The translations under genes and the position numbers were made by a program. From JAABRE01 sp964413275 (lineage in GTDB: Bacteria; Cyanobacteriota; Cyanobacteriia; Cyanobacteriales; JAABRE01): a stretch of 64,000 nt of DNA. Location of the stretch: assembly GCA_964413275.1 (NCBI GenBank), contig CAYPSO010000007.1, positions 10,844-74,843 of the forward strand, written 5' to 3'. The notes below the pieces were generated by a model. It saw only the letters and a program-made list of their open reading frames with translations. It searched no databases and was not told where the DNA came from. Of this stretch, positions 34,436 to 43,262 are shown in pieces; position 1 is the first letter of the stretch; each line of letters opens with the position of its first letter.

Positions 34436-35491
34436 ATGCAAAATTCGTTTCAAACAATTATTATTGGCTCAGTTTTTTTTGCAATTACCATTGTCATAGC
34501 GATTTTTGGTTACATTACCTTTGGCTGGACTTTGCTCGAATCCACTTACATGGTAGTGATTACTATTTTTGGAGTAGGCTATGGAGAAGTTAAACCATTA
34601 GAAACCACAACCGAAAAACTATTTACAATTTTTGTAATTATTGCTGGCACATCTTCGGCAATTTATGGAGTAGGAGGTTTTATTCAGATGGTAACGCAGG
34701 GGGAAATTAATCGAGCTTTTGAAGAAGAACGAAAAAGACAAACGATCTCCAGTTTAGAAAATCATATCATTATTTGTGGATTTAGTTATATCGGACAAAT
34801 TTTAGCTCAGAAGTTAACCGAATCACAGGAGAGTTTTGTAATCGTAGAACAAGAGCCAGAACAAGTTGCGATCGCCAAACAAAGAGGATATTTAGCCACA
34901 GAAGGAGATCCTACAGATGAGGGAATTTTGCAACAAATGGGCATCGAAAAAGCAAAAGTTTTAGCAACAGTATTAAATAGCGATGCAACCAATGTTTTTA
35001 TTACCCTTACCGCACGGGAATTGAATCCTAACTTGATGATTTTAGCGAGGGGAGAAGTACCGAGTACAGAAAAAAAATTGCGTTTAGCCGGAGCAAATCA
35101 TGTGGTTTTACCTGCAAGTGTGGGTGGAGTGAGAATGGCGAATTTAATTACTTCTCCCACTATGGGAGATTTTTTTACCCAACAAAGCCAAAAACATCAT
35201 CTCAACGAATTATTAAAACAAATTCAGGTACAAATGGATGAATTAGTCATTTCTCCTCAATCTTCCTTCGTGGGAAAAACAGTCAGAGAGTTAGAAATTC
35301 GTGGTAAGGGAGCATTTATTATTGTGGCTTTGCGTCGCGCTTATGGAGAATTAATTACTAATCCCAATCCTTCTTTAATGCTCAATGCAGAAGATGTGCT
35401 AATTGTCTTAGGACATCAAGAAGATTTACCTCAATTTGCCCGTTTTTATCGGTTACATCGTCCTAATTATTCCCAAGGAGCAACAATTTAA
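34436..35491 (+). CDS. potassium channel with RCK/TrkA-N and TrkA-C domains
   Basis: 351 residues from ATG 34436 (MQNSFQTIIIG). Two membrane helices (~5-28 and ~62-85) flank a pore loop with the filter-like TIFGVGYGEV, a Glu replacing the usual Asp after GYG. The RCK nucleotide-binding domain (~100-220) has HIIICGFSYIGQILAQ and a distal acidic VVEQEPE. A TrkA-C domain follows (~250-330). It probably assembles as a tetramer gated by ligands or cations. It ends 1 bp before the Amt start, so translation of the two is coupled. Confidence 0.88.
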   Translation: MQNSFQTIIIGSVFFAITIVIAIFGYITFGWTLLESTYMVVITIFGVGYGEVKPLETTTEKLFTIFVIIAGTSSAIYGVGGFIQMVTQGEINRAFEEERKRQTISSLENHIIICGFSYIGQILAQKLTESQESFVIVEQEPEQVAIAKQRGYLATEGDPTDEGILQQMGIEKAKVLATVLNSDATNVFITLTARELNPNLMILARGEVPSTEKKLRLAGANHVVLPASVGGVRMANLITSPTMGDFFTQQSQKHHLNELLKQIQVQMDELVISPQSSFVGKTVRELEIRGKGAFIIVALRRAYGELITNPNPSLMLNAEDVLIVLGHQEDLPQFARFYRLHRPNYSQGATI

Positions 35492-35492
35492 G

Positions 35493-37022
35493 ATGATTGA
35501 CCAACTTTGGATTTTACTTTGCTCTGGCTTGGTATTATTGATGCAAGCAGGATTTATGTGTCTCGAATCAGGGTTAACTCGCTCCAAAAATAGTATTAAT
35601 GTTGCAGTTAAAAATATGGCCGATTTAGCCGTATCAGTTGCTCTATTTTGGTTATTTGGTTATGGGGTAATGTTTGGTATTTCTCGATGGGGTGGATTTG
35701 GCACGACGGATTTTTTCTTCTGTGCAGATAATCAGCCGATGATGGGAGTTTTTTTTCTTTACCAAGCTATGTTTTGCGGTACAGCTACAACGATTATTTC
35801 TGGAGCAGTAGCAGAAAGGCTGAAGTTTGGTGCTTATATGCTCATTGTGATGCTGGTTTCTGGTTTAATTTATCCTTTATTTGGTCATTGGGCTTGGAAT
35901 GATGGGGGTTGGCTTAAAAATTTGGGATTTATTGATTTTGCCGGTAGTACGGTAGTGCATAGTATCGGAGCGTGGGTAAGTTTAGCAGCTTTGTTGGTAG
36001 TTGGTTCGAGACAAGGACGATTTTCGGCAACGGGAAGCCATAAAATTCAAGGCTCAAATTTACCTTTTGCGGTGTTAGGAGCGTTATTACTCTGGGTTGG
36101 TTGGTTAGGGTTTAACGGCGGTAGTACCTTTGCTTTTAATGAAACTGTACCCCACGTTATGGTTAATACCATCTTATCTGGAGTTGGAGGTATGATTACG
36201 GCTATGTTAATCAGTCAAGCTCAATTAAAACGAGTGGAAGTAGAGGAGATGATTAACGGTTCTTTAGCCGGATTAGTGGCGATTACTGCTTGTTGTCATT
36301 TGGTAAGTAATTCCTTAGCAATAGTCGTGGGAATTACAGCCGCAGGAGTAACTAACCTAGTGTCTCAATTACTGAAACAAAAACGCATTGATGACGCTGT
36401 AGATGCAATTTCAGTTCATGGTGGAGCAGGTATGTGGGGTACTTTATGCGTTGCTTTATTTGGTAATTTAGAAGGGGATTTGACACGATATAATCAAATC
36501 TTAGTGCAGCTTTTAGGTATTGCCATTGCCTTTAGTTGGGCAATAGTTGTTAGTTGGCTGATTTTAAAACTTGTTAATTATTGGTATCCTTTGCGAGTCT
36601 CCGTTGAAGATGAAATTTTGGGATTAAATATTTCCGAACATGATGCGAAAACCGATACCTACGAACTGTTTCAGGTGATGGATAAGCAAGCACGCACCCA
36701 TGACTTAACTTTGCGTGTACCCGTTGAATCTTTTACGGAAATTGGGCATATAGCCACTCGCTATAACCAAGTAATAGATGCCCTCGAACATAACCATCGA
36801 GAAAATGCCGAATCTTTAGAAGAACTTTATGCTATCACTGCCACCACTGTAGGGGCAATTGAAAATCAACATTTCGATCCTGAAAATTTTACTATATTTT
36901 GCGATCGCCCTGATGAAATCGGCATCCTTGCCCGTAGCCTTCAACAAATATTTATGATTATTAATCAACAACAAGAAGAATTAGGAAAATTAGATAAACA
37001 TGGGTCTGAAAGTCCTAAATAA
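35493..37022 (+). CDS. ammonium transporter (Amt) with C-terminal HAMP-like extension
   Basis: 509 residues from ATG 35493 (MIDQLWILLCSG). Eleven hydrophobic segments cover ~1-380 with Amt motifs: QAGFMCLESGLTRSKNS, FYQAMFCGTATTIISGA-like, GHWAWNDGGWL, FAGSTVVHSIG (first pore His) and DAISVHGGAGMWGTL (second His). Beyond the membrane part, ~120 residues form a soluble helical tail (TLRVPVESFTEIGHIATRYNQVI, then DEIGILARSLQQIF) resembling HAMP/PAS-linker segments of sensors. It starts 1 bp after the K+ channel gene. A channel-Amt pair is also, to my recollection, found in Synechocystis. Confidence 0.88.
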   Translation: MIDQLWILLCSGLVLLMQAGFMCLESGLTRSKNSINVAVKNMADLAVSVALFWLFGYGVMFGISRWGGFGTTDFFFCADNQPMMGVFFLYQAMFCGTATTIISGAVAERLKFGAYMLIVMLVSGLIYPLFGHWAWNDGGWLKNLGFIDFAGSTVVHSIGAWVSLAALLVVGSRQGRFSATGSHKIQGSNLPFAVLGALLLWVGWLGFNGGSTFAFNETVPHVMVNTILSGVGGMITAMLISQAQLKRVEVEEMINGSLAGLVAITACCHLVSNSLAIVVGITAAGVTNLVSQLLKQKRIDDAVDAISVHGGAGMWGTLCVALFGNLEGDLTRYNQILVQLLGIAIAFSWAIVVSWLILKLVNYWYPLRVSVEDEILGLNISEHDAKTDTYELFQVMDKQARTHDLTLRVPVESFTEIGHIATRYNQVIDALEHNHRENAESLEELYAITATTVGAIENQHFDPENFTIFCDRPDEIGILARSLQQIFMIINQQQEELGKLDKHGSESPK

Positions 37023-37091
37023 CAAACTTGCAATGGGGTATATACTATGTTATAGCTTCAGTAAATTCTTTATTAATAAATTTCTATTCAA

Positions 37092-38003
37092 ATGACTAAT
37101 TATCGTCGGGGATTATGGCTATATCCTCTATTTCAAATTTCTTTAATGTTTTTTGGTTTATTTTTAACCATTGCCTTATTATTCTGGTTATTTGGTTTTG
37201 GCAGACCACCTGTTGCTGTGGCGATCGCACTTGACTTAAGTAGCAGCACTTACAATAATAACCAATTTAATGCTCCGGGTTCAATTATGGCCCAAGAAAT
37301 TAGTGCAGTAGAAGCATATTTAAACAAAAATAACTCTGGTATTTTACGTCAACCAAATCAAATTCAAGTCTTTGGTTTTGCCAGTGGAGTCCAACCATTA
37401 ACTAATAGTTTTAGTAGCGATAGTCAAGAGATTTCCCAACAATTAAATAAAGCAATTAAACCTGAATTAGTTAATATTATCGGTGGAGGAACTAATTTAG
37501 ATTTAGCTATTAGTGAAGGAACACAAGCCTTATCAAGTTTTAGGGAGCAATGTCGTGAATTATTACTCGTAACAGATGGCGAAGCAGTTGTTTCTCCTAA
37601 TATTATAAATGGGGCAATCGCCCAAAGAGTTAAAATTAACGCCATAGTTTTGGGAACAGAAGCACCTAATATTCAAGTCGCCACCGCAACCACTAAAGGA
37701 AAATATATTTCTGCTGATGTAAATAACTTAGAATTATTATTTAGCGAGCAGTTTTTTAATAATTTTAATAATAATTGGCACTGGATTATTCTTTGGTTAG
37801 GTTTGGCTTGGATTGCTTTAATGTATGTTTTAATTATGCCCTTAGATAGATGGATTTTTCAGGGATTATTGAGAATGCCCTTTAATTTAGCAGGGAGACT
37901 CGCAATATGTAATGCTCTATTTTGGACTGCCGCAACACCGGGGATTTTATGGCGAATTTATCAGATATTTAATTTTAGTTTACCCTTTGTAAAAGGTTGT
38001 TAA
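37092..38003 (+). CDS. membrane-anchored VWA-domain protein
   Basis: 303 residues. TM segments at ~10-35 and ~230-250 bracket a von Willebrand factor A domain. The MIDAS site is intact: DLSSST (DxSxS, ~49-54), the Thr in GGGTNLD (~135) and the Asp of LLVTDGEAV (~161). It would bind Mg2+ and a protein ligand, probably on the periplasmic or lumenal side. No MoxR ATPase or BatA/BatB neighbour is present. Starts 69 bp after amt; cotranscription is possible. Confidence 0.78.
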   Translation: MTNYRRGLWLYPLFQISLMFFGLFLTIALLFWLFGFGRPPVAVAIALDLSSSTYNNNQFNAPGSIMAQEISAVEAYLNKNNSGILRQPNQIQVFGFASGVQPLTNSFSSDSQEISQQLNKAIKPELVNIIGGGTNLDLAISEGTQALSSFREQCRELLLVTDGEAVVSPNIINGAIAQRVKINAIVLGTEAPNIQVATATTKGKYISADVNNLELLFSEQFFNNFNNNWHWIILWLGLAWIALMYVLIMPLDRWIFQGLLRMPFNLAGRLAICNALFWTAATPGILWRIYQIFNFSLPFVKGC

Positions 38004-38070
38004 AAATAATAAAAATTTTTCCCTTAATCAAGAGAAAATTAAATAATATCTCAACTTTTTTTAATGAAAC

Positions 38071-38817
38071 TTAAACCTTACCAAAACGACGATCTCGTGA
38101 TTGATAAGCAAGTAAAGCCTTATGAAATTCAGTGCGATCGAAATCCGGCCAAAGAGTTTGGGTAACATAAATCTCTGAATAGGCCATTTGCCAAAGCAAA
38201 AAATTACTCAGGCGCATTTCTCCACTGGTACGAATTAATAAATCAGGATTGGGAAGCCCTTTACTATAAAGATAGGATTCAAATAATTGATCGTTAATAT
38301 CGTCTAAAGTAATTAAATCTTCCTTAACTTCACTAGCAATTTTTCGACAAACATTAATAATTTCTTGTCTGCCACCATAATTAGTAGCTACACTGAAATT
38401 AATTCCTGAATTTGGTGCAGTTTGTTCCATCGAATAATTAATTTCATCTTGAAGAGAAGAAGGAAGAGTAGTTAAATCTCCAATAAAACGAATGCGCACA
38501 TTTTCTTCCATCATTTCCTTAAGTTCTTTTCTTAAAACTCTTTCAAATAAAGTCATTAAAAATTGAACTTCTTCTAAAGGCCTTCCCCAATTTTCAGTGG
38601 AAAAAGCATAAACAGTTAAAGCGGGTACACCCCAATCTTGGCAACAGCGTAATAAATCTTTAAGAGTATCTACCCCCCGTTGATGACCCATAATTCTAGG
38701 AAGACTTCGACTTTTGGCCCAACGTCCATTTCCATCCATGATTACGGCCACATGATGGGGAAGACGAGTTTTGTCTAGATCGGTAGGTAATTGTTGTAAG
38801 ATAGTTTTGGCAGTCAT
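38071..38817 (-). CDS. uppS: isoprenyl transferase (undecaprenyl diphosphate synthase type)
   Basis: 248 residues. cis-prenyltransferase motifs in order: HVAVIMDGNGRWAKSRSLPR (~22-41, with catalytic Asp and the pyrophosphate-binding GNGRWA), GVDTLKDLLR, AFSTENWGRP (~71-80), and DLLIRTSGEMRLSNFLLWQMAYSE (~193-216 in parts). It makes the lipid carrier for peptidoglycan and O-glycan synthesis or related polyprenols. It overlaps cdaA by 4 bp (ATGA type), so the two are translated together. Confidence 0.96.
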   Translation of the reverse strand: MTAKTILQQLPTDLDKTRLPHHVAVIMDGNGRWAKSRSLPRIMGHQRGVDTLKDLLRCCQDWGVPALTVYAFSTENWGRPLEEVQFLMTLFERVLRKELKEMMEENVRIRFIGDLTTLPSSLQDEINYSMEQTAPNSGINFSVATNYGGRQEIINVCRKIASEVKEDLITLDDINDQLFESYLYSKGLPNPDLLIRTSGEMRLSNFLLWQMAYSEIYVTQTLWPDFDRTEFHKALLAYQSRDRRFGKV

Positions 38818-39764
38818 TTTCTGTTTTTAGAAAAGAATGAGGGCAGATTTAAGATATTTTTAAACAGTATTTTCCCTTTAAAGCCAATTGTACGACTAAG
38901 ACGACCTAATCTGGGAGTAACTGATTCTCTTTCTACAGTACGAGCTAGTTTTTGTTCTAATAATTCCTTAAGTTTACTGCTAGTTAAAGGGCGATCTAAT
39001 TTTCCTCTATCAGCCAAAGAAATTGAGCCAGTTTCCTCAGAAACTACAACACAAACACAATTATTAATTCTTTCAGTAATACCCATAGCAGCACGGTGAC
39101 GAGTACCTAATTTACGAGAGGTTGTTTTTTCCGAAAGAGGCAAAATAACCGCAGCAGAAATAACCGAGGAATCTCGGATAAATACTGCCCCATCGTGTAA
39201 AGGTGTTGAAGTCTGAAATATAGTTTGGAGAAGTTCTTTAGAAATATCGGCATTAATTGTTACTCCCGGATTAAGAAAATCTTGTTCGTCAATATTACCA
39301 GCAATTTCCAATACCATTAAAGCACCTGTACGATTTTGGGAAAGTTCTTTAACTGCATCGACAATTTCGTCAATTACTGTTGATGAATTAGAAATTGAGC
39401 CTTGCGGCGGAGTTAATAATTCCTTGAAATCTCCCCTGCCCAATAATTCCAAGAAACGACGCAGTTGAGATTGAAAAATTATGGCTAGAGCAACAGATGC
39501 AGCTAAAACAAACTTTTCTAAAACAAAACTTAGTAAAATTAAACCTAATTTTTTAGTAATTACTGCACTTAGCATTAAAAAAACAAAACCTCTAATTGTC
39601 CATAGGGTAGTACCATGTCCAATAACGAGTAAAATAACATAAACAAGGATTAAAACTAATCCTAAATCAAGAATATCAATAAACCAAGGAGTAATAAAAT
39701 TAGTTTGTTGGGTTTGGGAAAAAATGAATAATGAATTGTAAATTTTCCACAAAATATAATCCAT
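38814..39764 (-). CDS. cdaA: diadenylate cyclase CdaA
   Basis: 316 residues. Three membrane helices in the first ~100 residues, then the DAC domain: the DGA motif in TPLHDGAVFIRD (~191-202) and RHR in GTRHRAAMGITE (~222-233). It condenses two ATP to cyclic di-AMP, a messenger that controls K+ transport and osmotic balance in many bacteria. The partner CdaR is not encoded alongside. The lysA-cdaA-uppS order on one strand hints at a common transcript. The c-di-AMP/K+ link makes the nearby K+ channel (34.4 kb) a plausible target, as inference. Confidence 0.95.
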   Translation of the reverse strand: MDYILWKIYNSLFIFSQTQQTNFITPWFIDILDLGLVLILVYVILLVIGHGTTLWTIRGFVFLMLSAVITKKLGLILLSFVLEKFVLAASVALAIIFQSQLRRFLELLGRGDFKELLTPPQGSISNSSTVIDEIVDAVKELSQNRTGALMVLEIAGNIDEQDFLNPGVTINADISKELLQTIFQTSTPLHDGAVFIRDSSVISAAVILPLSEKTTSRKLGTRHRAAMGITERINNCVCVVVSEETGSISLADRGKLDRPLTSSKLKELLEQKLARTVERESVTPRLGRLSRTIGFKGKILFKNILNLPSFFSKNRK

Positions 39765-39868
39765 AATTCATACTTATTCCCAATCACCACTCATCAATTA
39801 ATAATTAATAATGAATAATTAACAATGAACAATAAAATATTCATTGATAATCGATCCTCAATCATCAG

Positions 39869-41263
39869 TTATAGTCTAAGTCTTTCAGGTAAGCAATCTT
39901 GACGCAACAAATCCTCATAGGTTTCTCGTCGTAAAATTAGATTAGCTTCTCCTCCACGCACAATTACAGCAGCCGGACGGCCAATACGATTGTAATTAGA
40001 AGCCATGCTATGATTATATGCTCCAGTTCCCATCACTACTAAAATATCTCCAGTTTCAGTTTTTGGTAAACGAGCATCTCTAATCAAGACATCTCCAGAT
40101 TCACAATGTTTGCCCGCTACTGTTACTGTTTCTTCTAAAGGGGCTGACATCCGATTAGCTACCACTGTACGATAAACGGATTGATAGGTAATGGGACGAG
40201 GATTGTCAGACATTCCTCCATCTACGGAAATATAAGTACGAATTTCTGGAACAACTTTATGACTACCAATGGTATAAGCCGTAACACAAGCTGTACCAAT
40301 GAGGGAGCGACCTGGTTCAGCAATCAACTTAGGTAAGGGTATCTCTGCTGACTCACAAGCTTGAACAACAGCCTGAGAAACTGCTTTTACCCATTCCTCA
40401 ATAGCCGGAGGATCGTCAGCTTCAGTATAACAAATACCCAAGCCACCGCCAATATTTAACTCCTGAATTGGTAAACCATAATCTAATGCTCTCCCAGTCC
40501 ATTGTACCAGAACTTCTGCCAAATCTTGATGGGGTTGACGTTCAAAAATTTGTGAACCAATATGACCATGAAGACCAATACAATTTAAACTATCCTGTTT
40601 ACTAACATAGGCAAAAACTGCTTCAATTTGATTAGGATCGAAACCAAATTTACTATCTAAATGTCCGGTTTTAATATAATCATGGGTATGACATTCAATT
40701 CCCGGAGTTAAGCGTAGCATGATTCTAATTGGTAAACTTTCAATTTGGTCTGCTAAGGTCACCAAATTTTCTAAATCTAACCAATTATCAATAATAATGG
40801 TGCAACTATTCTCGGCAGCAAATTTTAGTTCAGCAGCAGATTTGTTATTACCATGTAAATATATCTGACTACCATCTACTCCTGCTTTCAGGGTAGTGTA
40901 AAGTTCTCCACCGGAAACAACATCAAAACCTAAATTTTCGCTGGCGACTATGGCACAAACGCCTAAACAACTCCAAGCTTTGGAGGCATAAATAACTTGA
41001 GATTCTCCCGGATAATATGTAGCAAAACTATCACGATATTGACGACAAGTGGTTCTTAGGGTTTCTTCATCAAGGATATATAGAGGTGAGCCAAATTGTT
41101 CTGTTAAGGTGATAACGTCACAACCACCTATTTCTAAATGGTCATGGTCATTAACTTTGGCTGTCAAGGGCAATAATTGTTGATTGGGAGAAATTGTTTT
41201 ATCTCCAGTTGGGGGTAAATATTTTAATCCCGAATCAATTGGTTTTACAGGTGTAAAGGTCAT
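39869..41263 (-). CDS. lysA: diaminopimelate decarboxylase
   Basis: 464 residues. Fold III PLP enzyme converting meso-DAP to L-lysine. Visible: PLYILDEETLR, the PLP-lysine in VIYASKAWSCLG (~84-95), GLHGHIGSQIF (~231-241), LNIGGGLGICY (~266-276), EPGRSLIG (~312-319) and CESGDVL (~383-389). The C-terminus carries ILVVMGTGAYNHSMASNYN. An N-terminal extension of ~45 residues precedes the family core, usual in cyanobacteria. Upstream of cdaA with 104 bp between, which contain heptamer-like AATTAATA repeats. Confidence 0.95.
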   Translation of the reverse strand: MTFTPVKPIDSGLKYLPPTGDKTISPNQQLLPLTAKVNDHDHLEIGGCDVITLTEQFGSPLYILDEETLRTTCRQYRDSFATYYPGESQVIYASKAWSCLGVCAIVASENLGFDVVSGGELYTTLKAGVDGSQIYLHGNNKSAAELKFAAENSCTIIIDNWLDLENLVTLADQIESLPIRIMLRLTPGIECHTHDYIKTGHLDSKFGFDPNQIEAVFAYVSKQDSLNCIGLHGHIGSQIFERQPHQDLAEVLVQWTGRALDYGLPIQELNIGGGLGICYTEADDPPAIEEWVKAVSQAVVQACESAEIPLPKLIAEPGRSLIGTACVTAYTIGSHKVVPEIRTYISVDGGMSDNPRPITYQSVYRTVVANRMSAPLEETVTVAGKHCESGDVLIRDARLPKTETGDILVVMGTGAYNHSMASNYNRIGRPAAVIVRGGEANLILRRETYEDLLRQDCLPERLRL

Positions 41264-41314
41264 AAGATTATCTTATTTGGTGAGTATTAATATTCAAGTT
41301 TACAATTTAAGGCT

Positions 41315-41866
41315 GTGACTTTATCAGAAATTTCCCTCAACTATCTCAAATCAGAACAAATTGACCAAGTTATTGCATTAGATAATTTATGTTTGGGAGG
41401 CTTATGGACTAAAGATGGTTATCAAAGGGAAATAGATAGTCCTAATAGTACCTTATTAGCACTTTATTCGCCTAATTCCCAAAATATTATGGGTTTTGCT
41501 TGTTTATGGTCAATTGTCGAAGAAGCGCATATTACTATTTTGTTAGTTCATCGAGATTATCAAGGTCAAGGTTTAGGGCAATTATTACTTTTCAGTTTAC
41601 TAGAAGATGCAGTAAGTCGGGGTTTGGAGCGAGCTACTTTAGAAGTTAGTGTATCTAATCAGGTTGCTTTAGCTTTATATGAAAAGTTTGGCTTTAGAAT
41701 TGCTGGCCGTCGTAAAAAATATTATGCTCAAACAGGAGAAGATGCTTTAATTTTGTGGCGTGGCAATTTATCTAAACCAGAATTTAAGCAACATCTTGAG
41801 CATTGGAGAGAAAAAATAAGAGATAAGTTAAGGGAACATAATTGGCAATATTCTTTTATAAAGTAA
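41315..41866 (+). CDS. rimI: ribosomal-protein-alanine N-acetyltransferase RimI
   Basis: 183 residues from GTG 41315. GNAT fold with LLVHRDYQGQGLGQLLLFSLLEDA (acetyl-CoA-binding Q/R-x2-G-x-G/A at ~84-95) and ATLEVSVSNQVALALYEKFGF (~109-129), the N-A..LYEK.GF signature of RimI. It acetylates the N-terminal alanine of ribosomal protein S18 in E. coli. Divergent from lysA with a 51-bp gap. Confidence 0.88.
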   Translation: MTLSEISLNYLKSEQIDQVIALDNLCLGGLWTKDGYQREIDSPNSTLLALYSPNSQNIMGFACLWSIVEEAHITILLVHRDYQGQGLGQLLLFSLLEDAVSRGLERATLEVSVSNQVALALYEKFGFRIAGRRKKYYAQTGEDALILWRGNLSKPEFKQHLEHWREKIRDKLREHNWQYSFIK

Positions 41867-41877
41867 TAGTTATTCGT

Positions 41878-41931
41878 TAGCCGTTAATAGCTAATAGCTA
41901 ATAGCTAACAGCTAACAGCTAATCGCTAATT
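41878..41931. repeat. octamer-type AGCTAATA/AGCTAACA tandem repeat
   Basis: About six copies of an 8-bp unit (TAGCTAATAGCTAACAGC...) between rimI and the next gene. Similar units recur near 8227-8262 and 50945-50975. Confidence 0.7.
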
Positions 41932-41984
41932 ATGTTATCTTATTGACAATTGATTTAATAATTAAATATAGATGAGGATACCCT

Positions 41985-42182
41985 ATGTTTGTGGAAGAAT
42001 TAAAACCAATCGTACAGGAAGCTTTTAAACAACCCATTGCTTTTATGGGAGGATTTGTTTCTGGTGTTTTAAAATTAAATATGAATGAAGAACCTCTAAA
42101 AAGTTGGCTCGAAAAACAGGGAGACTTGAGTATAAAAACTAAATCAAAGAACTCAGGCCCTGAAACTATTAATATTGAATAG
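41985..42182 (+). CDS. small conserved cyanobacterial protein
   Basis: 65 residues: MFVEELKPIVQEAFKQPIAF, then MGGFVSGVLKLNMNEEPLKSWLEKQ and a Ser/Lys-rich tail. The first 45 residues look strongly conserved in cyanobacteria as I recall them, but no function is known to me. No signal peptide; the GGFVSGVL stretch is mildly hydrophobic. A strong terminator begins 30 bp downstream. Confidence 0.7.
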   Translation: MFVEELKPIVQEAFKQPIAFMGGFVSGVLKLNMNEEPLKSWLEKQGDLSIKTKSKNSGPETINIE

Positions 42183-42211
42183 AAATATTCTGTTTGAAGT
42201 AAAAATCATTT

Positions 42212-42280
42212 AAAAGGTGTTAATTTCCCTTATCATTTATAGGGCTTTTAATACCTTTTTTCTTGATTTTTTTTTAAAAA
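42212..42280 (+). terminator. Rho-independent terminator
   Basis: AAAAGGTGTTAA (42212-42223) pairs with TTAATACCTTTT (42248-42259) over 12 bp with one G-T, plus an inner CCCT/AGGG pair. T-rich runs follow up to ~42280. It ends the transcript of the small conserved protein. Confidence 0.8.
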
Positions 42281-42673
42281 TACTTGACAATAAAAACTAC
42301 ACAGAAATTTTCAGATCGACAAAGGCAATTATTCTAGGAAAAAAATCTACTTTCTCCAGATTATTCCTCTAAATTAACAAACTTAGTGGTATCTATACAT
42401 ATATATTTCTAATATTTTTTAAACTATTCTAATATGCCAAGCTCATTTAGTAAGTTCAACAACATAGAGATATATATATCACTGTCTAAAAAATAATTTC
42501 ATAGGAGTTGAAAAAGATAAGATTGATTTAAAAAACATTAACAATTAAGAGATGGGTTTAATAATAACTTAAAGAAACCCATCTAAGGGATTTGCTTAAA
42601 TGTAGATAACCTCACAGTTGATAGCGATTTGTTTTACTTTTCTGTTGAATAAGTTTTTCAATCGAAGTAAAAA
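42281..42673. other. 393-bp intergenic region with a perfect 10-bp hairpin
   Basis: No protein-coding frame is recognisable. A TTGACA hexamer (42284-42289) has no good -10 at the right distance. AGATGGGTTT (42550-42559) and AAACCCATCT (42575-42584) form a perfect hairpin with a 15-nt loop; no U-run follows. It could be part of the abrB-like gene's 3' region (minus strand) or a small RNA. Confidence 0.45.
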
Positions 42674-43075
42674 TTATTCTAATTCTTCCTCAAATTCCCC
42701 CACTTTATTTAGTTTAATATGTTTACGTCCTAAAGTAATTTCAAATTCATCTCCGGGCTGTAATCCCATTTTTGAAGTATAGGCTGAACCAATAAGAAGA
42801 TTACCATTAGATTGGACACTAATTTTATAACTAGCGGAGCGTCCACCTCTTCCAGTACCATTGGAAGTGCTATCTAATCTTATTCCCTCAGCATCAATTA
42901 AAGCATTCAGGAATTTCATCATATTAACTCTTTCAATTCCGTTTTTAGTTTTAGTGTAATAACCACAAGCTTTAGCTTTTTCTTCTTTACTTGCATTACC
43001 TAGAGATTTAACTTTTTCGAGTAAGTCTTCCCCAATTAAGGGTACAGGTTGTTGATTTTTAGACATGGACATCAA
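42674..43075 (-). CDS. AbrB-family transcriptional regulator (cyAbrB, cyAbrB2-like)
   Basis: 133 residues; Met4 (43066) is an alternative start. Cyanobacterial AbrB proteins carry the DNA-binding AbrB-like domain at the C-terminus: NLLIGSAYTSKMGLQPGDEF (~95-114) followed by EITLGRKHIKLNKV. The N-terminal PLIGEDLLEKVKSLGNASKEEKAKACGYYTKTKNG resembles cyAbrB2 (Synechocystis sll0822) more than cyAbrB1, in the KSLGNASK and TKNG..R stretches. cyAbrB2 acts with nitrogen and carbon regulation, fitting the nitrogen genes in the window. Confidence 0.87.
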   Translation of the reverse strand: MMSMSKNQQPVPLIGEDLLEKVKSLGNASKEEKAKACGYYTKTKNGIERVNMMKFLNALIDAEGIRLDSTSNGTGRGGRSASYKISVQSNGNLLIGSAYTSKMGLQPGDEFEITLGRKHIKLNKVGEFEEELE

Positions 43076-43262
43076 TTATTAAGTGAAAGTAACAGTTATT
43101 CAAAGTATAGTTTTCTTGACTAACAAGATAAGTCGGAACAAGAAACTTTTACTTTATGGTTTATGTATAATACTACTCTACCCTAAATAAATCAAAAAAT
43201 AAAACATTTTCTTTCAATTTATTTTAATTTATTTTACTAAATACTATTTCTTAAACACAAGA

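Noticed and set aside
34188..34457. Minus-strand 89-codon frame between the methyltransferase and K+ channel genes
   Set aside because: It lies over the inverted-repeat element and both gene ends; no family resemblance.
41878..41931. Tandem AGCTAATA units considered as a CRISPR array
   Set aside because: Eight-base units without spacers and no cas genes; a simple short tandem repeat.
42284..42289. TTGACA hexamer as a -35 of a plus-strand promoter
   Set aside because: No -10-like hexamer 16-18 bp downstream and no gene or terminator to match.
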